Made by a program: the position numbers and the translations under genes
DNA from: Bacteroides sp. CAG:545
Lineage (GTDB): Bacteria; Bacteroidota; Bacteroidia; Bacteroidales; UBA932
DNA: 24,895 nucleotides
NCBI GenBank assembly: GCA_000432515.1
Contig: HF996027.1
Coordinates: forward strand, 24,571-49,465
Reading direction: 5' to 3'
The notes under the pieces: generated by a model
What the model was told of the DNA's origin: nothing
The model's database searches: none
Seen by the model: only the letters and a program-made list of their open reading frames with translations
Shown: piece by piece, positions 7,136 to 14,292 of the stretch
Layout of the letters: the number at the start of each line of letters is the position of its first letter
Position numbering within the stretch: the first letter of the stretch is position 1

Positions 7136-8218
7136 ATGAATTTTATCAGATCATCAATAATCCTGCTTGTGGCAGGTTCAATGTGCATTTCCTGCAAAAA
7201 TGCCGACAAATACATCTCCATCCAGGGCTACGCGCAGGGCGGGACCTACACCGTCAAACTGAATCTGAATACCGGCAACGGACTGGTAAAGAAATCGCCT
7301 GAGGAAATACGCAACGGCATTGACTCCATCCTCAACTGCATTGACACCACCCTTTCCGGCTACAACATAGGCTCGCTCCTGAGCCGGTTCAATGCCGGCG
7401 ACAGCATCTATGTCAGCCGGTACGGAATGTTCGAAGACATCTACACCCGTGCCTGGGACTACGAAAAAGAAACTGACGGAGCGCTCGATGCGGCAGCAGG
7501 CCCGATCTTCGACCTTTGGGGCTTCGGTTTCTCCACCGACTCGCTCCCGTCGGACGACAAAGTGCGTGAAGTACTGGAGGGCTGCGGAATGGACAGACTC
7601 AGAAGGGATATTGTCAATGACACAAACACCGGAAAGTTCATCACATCTTCAGACGTACTGCTTGATGACCTGAAAGGAGGAGTCCCCGCGAGACTTAATT
7701 TCAATGCCATTGCACAGGGCTACAGCTGCGACGTAGTGGCGGCATACCTGTACGGACTGGGCGTAAAGGACATGCTCGTGGACATAGGCGAAATCTATCT
7801 CGACGGGCTCAACCCGAACGGAAAACCATGGAAAGTGGGCATTGACAGGCCTGTGGACGGGAACAACGATCCAGGAAAAGACCTGGACGGGATATGGGAA
7901 TCCGACGGTGCGGCCTGCGGCATCGTAACTTCAGGAAATTACAGGAAATACTATATCAGTGACGGCAAGAAATATGCACATACCATCAACCCGCGCACAG
8001 GATATCCGGTGGAGCATAACCTGCTGAGCGCCACGATTGTAGCGAAAAATGCGACAGATGCGGACGCATATGCCACCTACTGTATGGTAATCGGTCTGGA
8101 AAAAGCCAAAGAATTCATAGAAAGCAGACCTGACGAACTCGCAGGATACCTCATCTACTCTGACTCAGAAGGCAAGATGCAGGAATGGAAATCCGTCAAT
8201 TTCAACGCAGATCGGTAA
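7136..8218 (+). CDS. apbE: ApbE lipoprotein, FAD:protein FMN transferase
   Basis: ApbE moves FMN from FAD to a Thr of a target flavoprotein such as Rnf/Nqr subunits, outside the cytoplasmic membrane. The 360-aa product starts at ATG 7136 with MNFIRSSIILLVAGSMCISC, a lipoprotein signal. Family motifs are GGTYTVKL near the N-terminus, LDDTLSG-like IDTTLSGYNIGSLLSRFN, GALDAAAGPIFDLWGFG, LNFNAIAQGYSCDVVAAYL, MLVDIGEIYLDG, SGNYRKYYISDGKKYAHTINPRTGYPV, and the Asp/Thr-containing NATDADAYATYCMVIG near the end, which binds metal. A 14-residue upstream extension to 7094 falls in the promoter region. No flavinylation substrate is encoded beside it, so the target must lie elsewhere. Its last 17 nt overlap the lolA 3' end. 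Confidence 0.93.
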   Translation: MNFIRSSIILLVAGSMCISCKNADKYISIQGYAQGGTYTVKLNLNTGNGLVKKSPEEIRNGIDSILNCIDTTLSGYNIGSLLSRFNAGDSIYVSRYGMFEDIYTRAWDYEKETDGALDAAAGPIFDLWGFGFSTDSLPSDDKVREVLEGCGMDRLRRDIVNDTNTGKFITSSDVLLDDLKGGVPARLNFNAIAQGYSCDVVAAYLYGLGVKDMLVDIGEIYLDGLNPNGKPWKVGIDRPVDGNNDPGKDLDGIWESDGAACGIVTSGNYRKYYISDGKKYAHTINPRTGYPVEHNLLSATIVAKNATDADAYATYCMVIGLEKAKEFIESRPDELAGYLIYSDSEGKMQEWKSVNFNADR

Positions 8219-8855
8219 TTACCCACGAAGAATCCGAGCCGCCGAACACAAAAGACGAAGCCGCACGGAGCGGGCCGAATGACATTGAACTGATCTTCAG
8301 ATCCACGATGCCTTTTTTCCCGAGAGAAGCTGACAGTTTGACTATCAGCGGTTTGGCAGCATCTGTAAACCAGACATCCAGAGCCGTGACACCTGTACCT
8401 TTCACAGACGGGACATAAGACACTTTATGCAGTTTCTTTCCTAAAACAGATTCCACAGCGGTTTCTGTCGGCCTGAAACTCGACTCAAGCGAACTGATGA
8501 GCAGAGCAGGATTCGCCTCGATAGAAGCCAGGCCGTCCACATCCTCCACAATCAGCTCTTTCGCAGCCCTGTCCGCTGTCCATCTCGACTTCCCGTCACA
8601 CCATATCTCCATGCCATTGCCCTTGACAATGAACATATTGCCCTGAAGGACGGCTGTGCCCTCACCGCGAACCGGAGCATTACCGCGCATCGTAAACGAA
8701 TAACTGAACGTAACGCAACTCCCCTTCTCCGCATCAGAAAAACGACGGGAAAGAGACTGCGCAGACCCGATATCCTGTGCCACGGCCACAAAAGACAGAA
8801 GCAGGAGAATCGCTGTCAATGTCATTTTCAGCATTCGCAACATATTCAATATCAT
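8202..8855 (-). CDS. lolA: LolA-like outer-membrane lipoprotein chaperone
   Basis: The 217-aa product has a signal peptide (about 1-26, ending FVAVA|QDIG). A LolA-type beta half-barrel follows (VTFSYSFTMRGNAPVRGEGTAVLQGNMFIVKGNGMEIWCDGKSRWTADRAAKELIVEDVD). LolA carries lipoproteins through the periplasm to the outer membrane. The ATG overlaps the ftsK stop as ATGA, which fixes the start and suggests translational coupling. An ftsK-lolA order is known in several phyla and supports the call, since sequence conservation in the family is low. The gene is convergent with apbE, and the two reading frames share 17 nt (8202-8218), leaving no room for a separate intergenic terminator. Confidence 0.82.
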   Translation of the reverse strand: MILNMLRMLKMTLTAILLLLSFVAVAQDIGSAQSLSRRFSDAEKGSCVTFSYSFTMRGNAPVRGEGTAVLQGNMFIVKGNGMEIWCDGKSRWTADRAAKELIVEDVDGLASIEANPALLISSLESSFRPTETAVESVLGKKLHKVSYVPSVKGTGVTALDVWFTDAAKPLIVKLSASLGKKGIVDLKISSMSFGPLRAASSFVFGGSDSSWVITDLR

Positions 8856-11305
8856 TGATTTGCCTTCAATTCCTTCAGACGGAGTTCCAGTTCGTCAATA
8901 TCACCGATCAGCACCTGACGAGGCTTCGAACCTTCCTGCGGGCCGACGATTCCGGCTGACTCAAGCTGGTCCATCACTCTTCCTGCCTTTGCATAACCCA
9001 TGCCCAAACGCCTCTGCAGATCCGAAGTGGAACCCTTCTGGGTCGTTACCACAAGTCTTGCAGCCTCCTCGAAACGCTCATCAAGATCATTGACATTAAG
9101 CGCACCGACTCCGCCCTCATCCGATTTGTCAGTAGGCTCCGGAAGATAATAAGGGGTATTGAAACTCTTCTTGTAGCCCTCCTGTGCGCCGATGAACTTG
9201 GTAAGCGTGGCGATTTCGTCATTGCCGATAAACGCGCACTGCGCACGGACCATATTGGCCCCGGCATTGTAAATCATATCACCCTTGCCGATCAGCTTTT
9301 CAGCGCCCGTCGAGTCGAGAATAGTCTTGGAATCGGTACCTGAGAACACTCTGAACGCGATACGTGCAGGGAAATTGTTCTTGATAAGGCCTGTGATGAC
9401 ATCGACGGAAGGACGCTGCGTGGCCAATATTATATGTATTCCGGCAGCACGGCCTTTCTGAGCCAGACGGATGATGGAAGTTGTGATGCTTCGTGCCCTC
9501 GTCTTGTCCTCGCCGCTCGAGCCGGCAGACATTATAAGGTCGGAATACTCATCTATAACTGTCACAAGATAAGGCAGATAGTGATGTCCCATGGTAGGAA
9601 GCAGATGCCTTTCCTTATATTTCTCATTGTACAGGACAATATTGTTCACACCAGCCTTGTTCATCAGCTCATAACGGGCATCCATCTCGATACAGAGCGA
9701 GCGGAGCACAGCCTCGGCAGCCGGCGCCTTCTTGACAATCGAATTGTCCAGCTCCTCCTTCGCATCGCCCGAATCCGGAAGAACCGCAAGATAATGATGG
9801 AGCAGACGCGAATAGGAACTGAATTCCACCATCTTAGGGTCAATGAACACGAACTTCAGTTCTGAAGGATGCTTGGAAAAGAGCAATGAAGCGATCATCA
9901 CATTCAGTCCCACTGACTTGCCCTGCTTGGTGGCACCTGCCACAAGCAAGTGCGGAGCATCCGCCAAGTCGAACACCTCCACCTTCTGCGCGAGAGTAGC
10001 GTAGCCGATGGCGATAGGCAGCTCGGCCTTGCTGTTACGGAACTCATCATTGTTCAGAACCGCCTTCAACGGCACTATCGACTGCTTCAGGTTCGGAACT
10101 TCAATACCGATGGAGTCCGGAAGCATAACCAGACGCACCCTGTCCGAATTGAGGGCAAGAGCTATCTCCTTGTCCTTGTTCATGATGGAGGCGACAGTGA
10201 CACCCGGAGCCGGATAAAGCTTGTAGAGGGTAATGGTAGGACCTACCACAGCCTTCACTTCCCGGACTTCGATCTTATAGGTCTGAAGCGTAGCCTTGAT
10301 CTTGAAATTGTTGCTCTTCAGTTCCTCAGACGATACGGAATATATGGATGAAGTGTAGTCCTTCAGCAAATCGAGTGTAGGGAACTTGTAATCAGGCAGT
10401 TCGCCTCTGACGTCAATCGGCGGCAAATTCTCCTGGACAACAGTGGTGAGGCCCTCGCCCTTGACCACCTCAGGCATATCGTCATCCGGTTTTCCGGTAT
10501 CCGTCTTTCCAGTATCTGTGTCAGTTCCTGTATCTTTCTCCACTTCCGAGTCCGGTGTCACGGGCTCTACCGGGACCTCCTCTACAGGCTCTTCTGGCAC
10601 TTCCTGCTCAGGTTTTTCCTCAACAGGCTCATTTTCGGCATCTTTCTTCTCCACTTCCACAGATTCGTCCTTCTTGGAGACGAAATCAAACGTCACTCCA
10701 CGCTTCTTTCCGGCCGGAGCAGTTTCAGTAGAAAGCCATCTGGAGAACCGGGAACTTGCAAAATATCCCCAAGCCGCGATGAGCGCGAGAATCAGGCACA
10801 ATGTAACCGGCACGCCCACAAGGTGTTCAGACCAGACCACCATCTGAGAGCCGCAGCCACCGCCGAGACCGGTTCCGAAACAAGTATTGAACCCGAAACG
10901 TATAGAGATGAAAGCCAATGCATAAGACAGTATCATCGCTCCTGTCAATGCCAAGAGAACATATCTCAGCACCGGGAATTTCTGCTTTCCGAACAGGCAT
11001 CTTACAGACACAAGCGCAAGCGCCACAATGACTGCCAATGAGCCGAGGCCGAACCACTCCGAAACGAATACAGAAGCGATCTTGAGTCCCCAAGCGCCAC
11101 CGAAATTGGCTATTACCTTGGCCGTATCCTTTATCACTTCCGGATCTGCCAAGAGGCTCTGGTCCTGTTTCCATGTAAAGAAATAGGACAGACAACTTAC
11201 AGCAATAAGCAGAGTGGCAACGGCCAAAACGCCGCCTACCACTCTTCTGAGCAATATATGCTTCTTGTCCAGAGAATCCCGGACCTTGTCAATCATCCCG
11301 GACAT
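8852..11305 (-). CDS. ftsK: DNA translocase FtsK/SpoIIIE
   Basis: The 817-aa septal DNA pump helps chromosome dimer resolution and segregation. Four transmembrane helices lie in residues about 20-185. A Glu/Pro/Val/Thr-rich linker runs from about 210 to 285. The alpha and beta motor domains contain Walker A GATKQGKS (457-464), Walker B LVTVIDEYSDL (D585, E586) and the FtsK signature ILATQRPSVDVITG (about 626-639). A winged-helix gamma domain (about 745-803, STSDLQRRLGMGYAKAGRVMDQLESAGIVG) would read KOPS-type polar sequences. Length and order match Bacteroidetes FtsK. Translation starts 6 nt after the DUF4290 stop, and its stop overlaps the lolA start, so the three genes form an operon. Confidence 0.97.
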   Translation of the reverse strand: MSGMIDKVRDSLDKKHILLRRVVGGVLAVATLLIAVSCLSYFFTWKQDQSLLADPEVIKDTAKVIANFGGAWGLKIASVFVSEWFGLGSLAVIVALALVSVRCLFGKQKFPVLRYVLLALTGAMILSYALAFISIRFGFNTCFGTGLGGGCGSQMVVWSEHLVGVPVTLCLILALIAAWGYFASSRFSRWLSTETAPAGKKRGVTFDFVSKKDESVEVEKKDAENEPVEEKPEQEVPEEPVEEVPVEPVTPDSEVEKDTGTDTDTGKTDTGKPDDDMPEVVKGEGLTTVVQENLPPIDVRGELPDYKFPTLDLLKDYTSSIYSVSSEELKSNNFKIKATLQTYKIEVREVKAVVGPTITLYKLYPAPGVTVASIMNKDKEIALALNSDRVRLVMLPDSIGIEVPNLKQSIVPLKAVLNNDEFRNSKAELPIAIGYATLAQKVEVFDLADAPHLLVAGATKQGKSVGLNVMIASLLFSKHPSELKFVFIDPKMVEFSSYSRLLHHYLAVLPDSGDAKEELDNSIVKKAPAAEAVLRSLCIEMDARYELMNKAGVNNIVLYNEKYKERHLLPTMGHHYLPYLVTVIDEYSDLIMSAGSSGEDKTRARSITTSIIRLAQKGRAAGIHIILATQRPSVDVITGLIKNNFPARIAFRVFSGTDSKTILDSTGAEKLIGKGDMIYNAGANMVRAQCAFIGNDEIATLTKFIGAQEGYKKSFNTPYYLPEPTDKSDEGGVGALNVNDLDERFEEAARLVVTTQKGSTSDLQRRLGMGYAKAGRVMDQLESAGIVGPQEGSKPRQVLIGDIDELELRLKELKANQ

Positions 11306-11311
11306 ACGACG

Positions 11312-11992
11312 CTATCGTTTCTGATTCTTCTTGCCGAAATTCCTGCGCTGGCCGTTCCCGTTCTTTCTGACCTGCGCGAAATCTATGGACATGCCCGGTC
11401 TTGCAAACGTGGAGTCCGATGAAATTCGGGACAATGTCAGTCCTTCCGGAACACGGATACGATAGTCGGACAGTTTCTCGATATCATTGAAAATCGTCTC
11501 GTCAGCCACGCTGTCCTTGTTCCAGATCAGGTACTGCTGACGCATATACATCGCCAGAGAACGGATCATCGCTGTCTTCTGCTCCCCGTCAGGCTCGCCT
11601 GCGATCAGGTCAATGATACTTTCGATATTCCTTCCGTAATGTGTGGCACGGATTGGTTTTTTCTTGATAGGGATAACTTCAGGGTGTGATTTCCTCTGCT
11701 CCGGAGACGGAGCCGGGAACGGCGAGTCCACGTCCAGGTCATATCCTGCCATTATGTACAGATGGTCCCAGAGTTTGTGCTCCCAGTTGTCCTCCTGGTG
11801 CACTTGAGGGTTCAATATCTCCATCACTCGCACCACGGCCTTAGCCTGTTCCGTGCGTTTTTCCCTGTCTGTCAATGACTTGACTTCCTCCACCATCTTC
11901 AGGACGTTGCGTCCGTACTCCGGCATATCCAGTTTTTCCCTCTCTGTATTATAGTCCAGAACTATCGGGTTTTCTTCGTAATATTTATCCAT
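11312..11992 (-). CDS. DUF4290 family protein
   Basis: The 226-aa product is soluble, with no signal peptide or membrane helix. It begins MDKYYEENPIVLDYNTEREKLDMPEYGRNVLKMVEEV and contains ILNPQVHQEDNWEHKLWDHLYIMAGYDLDVDSPFPAP, THYGRNIESIIDLI and YLIWNKDSVADETIFNDIEKLS. These are characteristic of the Bacteroidetes-restricted DUF4290 family, whose function is unknown. The last approximately 20 residues are basic and Asn/Gly/Arg-rich (KNGNGQRRNFGKKNQKR), suggesting nucleic-acid contact. It is the first gene of the DUF4290-ftsK-lolA transcript. The family assignment is from recall and not from a profile search. Confidence 0.82.
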   Translation of the reverse strand: MDKYYEENPIVLDYNTEREKLDMPEYGRNVLKMVEEVKSLTDREKRTEQAKAVVRVMEILNPQVHQEDNWEHKLWDHLYIMAGYDLDVDSPFPAPSPEQRKSHPEVIPIKKKPIRATHYGRNIESIIDLIAGEPDGEQKTAMIRSLAMYMRQQYLIWNKDSVADETIFNDIEKLSDYRIRVPEGLTLSRISSDSTFARPGMSIDFAQVRKNGNGQRRNFGKKNQKR

Positions 11993-12060
11993 AATCGTAT
12001 TATCTTTTCACTTTTATCTCGCAGACATTTCCTCATTTTTAGAGAAAACGCCATTCTCTG

Positions 12061-12068
12061 CAAATATA
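12061..12068 (-). promoter_or_regulatory. -7 box for the DUF4290-ftsK-lolA operon
   Basis: The minus strand reads TATATTTG, an exact match to TAnnTTTG, 69 nt before the DUF4290 start. The -33 element is weak (TTTTCC about 19 nt upstream). Confidence 0.5.
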
Positions 12069-12121
12069 GTGAAAGCCGAGTGAAAAGGAAAATTTGTTTT
12101 TTTCTTTTCCGATTTCTGGCG

Positions 12122-12212
12122 ACTGATGCATGAGCGCCGGCAGCGGCAAAGGGCCCGCTCTGCTCAGGGTGCTGCGCAATTCGCCGCGGGCCATGCCGCT
12201 GCCCAGCGCCTT
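12122..12212 (+). repeat. GC-rich palindromic repeat A, copy 1
   Basis: GGCAGCGGCA pairs perfectly with TGCCGCTGCC, and inside it GGCCCGC pairs with GCGGGCC. The apical loop holds the core CGCAATTCGCCGCGGG that all five copies share. It lies in the 368-nt gap between DUF4290 and the ATPase gene, upstream of that gene's promoter. The rest of the gap holds the two promoters and no other clear feature. Confidence 0.85.
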
Positions 12213-12304
12213 GTACACAGTCTGTGTTGTGCTCTCGTAGGCGCGTGACATTGGCGTGGTTTTGAACACAAATAGCACATATTTTATTTTTGTACGTAAA
12301 AGAT

Positions 12305-12312
12305 TATCTTTG
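12305..12312 (+). promoter_or_regulatory. -7 box for the ATPase/nuclease gene
   Basis: TATCTTTG matches TAnnTTTG and lies 57 nt before the ATG at 12369. A T-rich tract (12282-12291) stands where -33 is expected, but there is no clean TTTG at 19-nt spacing. Confidence 0.45.
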
Positions 12313-12368
12313 TAGTGTTTGGGCAGTTGGTCCCTGACCGGACAAAATATAAACATGGAGGACGGAAT

Positions 12369-13552
12369 ATGTTGTACCCGATAGGAATACAGAGCTTTGA
12401 AAAGATTCGCACCGAAGGATTTGTCTATGTGGATAAAACAGCCTTGATATATAGGTTGGCAGCCTCTGGACAGTATTATTTTCTGAGTCGTCCGAGACGG
12501 TTCGGAAAGAGTCTGCTCGTATCTACTATGGAGGCATACTTCAGTGGAAGAAAAGAACTTTTCGAGGGCCTCGCGATGGAGTCGCTGGAGAAGGAATGGA
12601 CGGAATATCCTGTCCTGCATCTGGATTTGACGGGAGCTGCATATTTGTCTGTTGATGAACTTTATTCCAAGCTCAACTCTTTTTTATCCAAGTATGAAGA
12701 GCGTTATGAGATCTGCACAGGTGAACATGTCGCAAGTGTCCGCTTTGAAAATATTATCGATACCGCATACCGGAAGACCGGCCAGAAAGTCGTCATTCTC
12801 ATCGACGAATATGAAAAGCCGATAATCGACAACATTGACAATCCTGAACTTATGGAGCAGTTCAGGCGCAAGCTTCAGGGCTTCTACAGCGTCATAAAAG
12901 GAAAGGACAATGCCATAAGATTTGCGTTCTTGACTGGAGTTACAAAACTCGGCAAAATGAGTTTCAGCAGCGGCCTTAATCTTGATGACATATCTATGAA
13001 TATGAATTATTCAGATATTTGTGGTATTTCAGATGCTGAGGTGAAGCAGTATTTTGATAGCAATGTTTCCGAGCTGGCACGTTTCTGTGAAATTAGTAAA
13101 TCTGATTGCTATAAGAAACTTAAAGCAATGTATGGTGGGTATCATTTCGACAATGGCTCATCTATGTTATATAATCCGTATAGTCTGTTCTTGGCATTTG
13201 GAACAAACGGAATCGAACAGTCGTGCATTGAAATGCCTATTCGATTATCTAGTTTAGTGAAAAGCCGACAATATGATATGGAAAATGTTTCACACTCAGA
13301 AATCTCATATCTTATATTAAATAGTTGTGACACCAACTTCCTTTCTCCATTGTCATTGATGTATTGTTATGGATATCTCACTCTAGCAGGATATGATCCC
13401 AGATTTGATACATATCTTCTCGATTACCCCAATGACACTGTTAAAGCGGAACTCTTCAGTTTATTGAATTCGCCAGCGGCAAGCAGATAATCACGCTCGG
13501 CATCAAGTTCTCTTCTGTGACCAAGACAATTGACGGCTGGGCAGAGGCTTAG
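12369..13552 (+). pseudogene. AAA-ATPase-like/PD-(D/E)XK_9 protein gene with internal deletion
   Basis: The frame is open from ATG 12369 (GGAGG just upstream) to TAA 13490, giving 373 aa. The N-terminus matches the AAA-ATPase-like family (PF09820): YPIGIQSFEKIRTEGFVYVDKT, Walker A-like SRPRRFGKSLL (40-50) and Walker B VVILIDEYEKPI (D146, E147). Family members usually continue to about 500-530 aa with a PD-(D/E)XK_9 (DUF1703) nuclease. Here the frame ends shortly after LLDYPNDTVKAELF. In another frame, 13472-13552 still encodes ASGKQIITLGIKFSSVTKTI then DGWAEA and a TAG, which is the characteristic extreme C-terminus of the family. An internal out-of-frame deletion has therefore removed roughly 120-140 codons carrying the nuclease core. 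The 3' half is visibly AT-rich. A truncated ATPase product could still be made. Confidence 0.85.
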
Positions 13553-13558
13553 CTGGAA

Positions 13559-13645
13559 ACTGACGCAAGAGCGCCGGGCAGCGACAAGGGCCCGCTCTGC
13601 TCAGGGTGCTTCGCAATTCGCCGCGGGCCATGCCGCCGCACGGCT
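13559..13645 (+). repeat. GC-rich palindromic repeat A, copy 2
   Basis: This is the same repeat and orientation as copy 1, including ACTGACGC at the left end, CAGCGACA, GGGCCCGC, the shared core CGCAATTCGCCGCGGG and GCCATGCCGCC. It starts 6 nt after the relic stop codon of the ATPase/nuclease gene. Confidence 0.85.
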
Positions 13646-13658
13646 TGTGACACATGGG

Positions 13659-13770
13659 GCGCAGCGCGTAAGTTGCAGATTACCAATTATTTAACCGAAA
13701 TCAGAGTTGGGAAAATCCCAACTCTGAAAATGGTTAAACAGCTATCACACAGCGACTTACAGGTTGCGCT
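13659..13770 (+). repeat. 112-bp nested inverted repeat B, copy 1
   Basis: The ends GCGCA...TGCGC and GTAAG...CTTAC pair, then TTTAACC pairs with GGTTAAA. At the centre is a perfect 11-bp hairpin, CAGAGTTGGGA-AAA-TCCCAACTCTG (13702-13726). A second copy lies at 14164-14275 in the same orientation. Confidence 0.85.
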
Positions 13771-13828
13771 TATGTGCGGTTATGGCGACACTTTGTATTG
13801 TATTGTCTTGACAAACAACAATAGTCCG

Positions 13829-13852
13829 GTCAAGACGTAACCGCGGAGACGC
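13829..13852 (+). repeat. 24-nt motif C shared between the two islands, copy 1
   Basis: This 24-mer, GTCAAGACGTAACC followed by GCGGAGACGC, differs by two bases from 22079-22102 and resembles 21579-21602. GTCAAGAC is also inverted just upstream as GTCTTGAC (about 13805-13812). Confidence 0.7.
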
Positions 13853-13857
13853 TTACG

Positions 13858-13942
13858 ACTGGCGCGTGAGCGCCGAACAGCGGCAAGGGCCCGCTCCGCT
13901 CAGGGTGCTGCGCAATTCGCCGCGGGGCCTGCCCTGCACGCC
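13858..13942 (+). repeat. GC-rich palindromic repeat A, copy 3
   Basis: The copy contains ACTGGCGC, GAGCGCCG, CAGCGGCA, GGGCCCGC, the shared core CGCAATTCGCCGCGGG and GCCTGCC. The right arm is more diverged than in copy 1. Confidence 0.8.
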
Positions 13943-14038
13943 AACTCCGGCCCGGCATCTGAGGATGCCCTGGTTCCCTAAAGAATTCCGTTAGACGGCC
14001 AGCTGCACTAAATATAGATAACCGAAGCCATTGTAGCC

Positions 14039-14138
14039 GGCAACAAGGTTGCCCCTGTGGGGACTTACCGCCCTCGGTACTAGAGGGAGGGACCCGCGAA
14101 GCGGGAGGGCCTGGTCCTCACAGGGGCTTCTTGTTGCC
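14039..14138. other. 100-nt self-complementary junction-like element
   Basis: GGCAACAAG (14039-14047) pairs with CTTGTTGCC (14130-14138). After a small internal loop, GCCCCTGTGGGGAC (14051-14064) pairs with GTCCTCACAGGGGC (14114-14127), with one wobble. The closed region contains two hairpins: CCCTC-7 nt-GAGGG (14071-14087) and CCCGC-GAA-GCGGG (14093-14105). The result is a three-way-junction-like fold that could form in RNA of either strand or as a DNA cruciform. No protein or RNA family was recognised. Confidence 0.75.
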
Positions 14139-14163
14139 ATACACACCTGGAGTTCAGCAATAC

Positions 14164-14275
14164 ACGCAGCGCGTAAGTTGCAGATTACCAATTATTTAGC
14201 CAAAATCAGAGTTGAGAAAACCACAACTCTAAAAATGATTAAACAGCTATCACTCAGCTACTTACAGGTTGCGCT
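14164..14275 (+). repeat. 112-bp nested inverted repeat B, copy 2
   Basis: This copy has the same length and orientation as that at 13659-13770. The outer ends are identical; the central hairpin is weaker (CAGAGTTG...CAACTCTA). It ends 17 nt from the addA stop codon, so on the minus strand it may also end addA transcription. The gap 13553-14292 holds only repeats A-C and the junction-like element. Confidence 0.85.
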
Positions 14276-14292
14276 AACCTGTATCGTCCGCC

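Noticed and set aside
12039..12620. 193-aa minus-strand reading frame
   Set aside because: It crosses repeat A and the first third of the ATPase gene antisense, and shows no recognisable domain.
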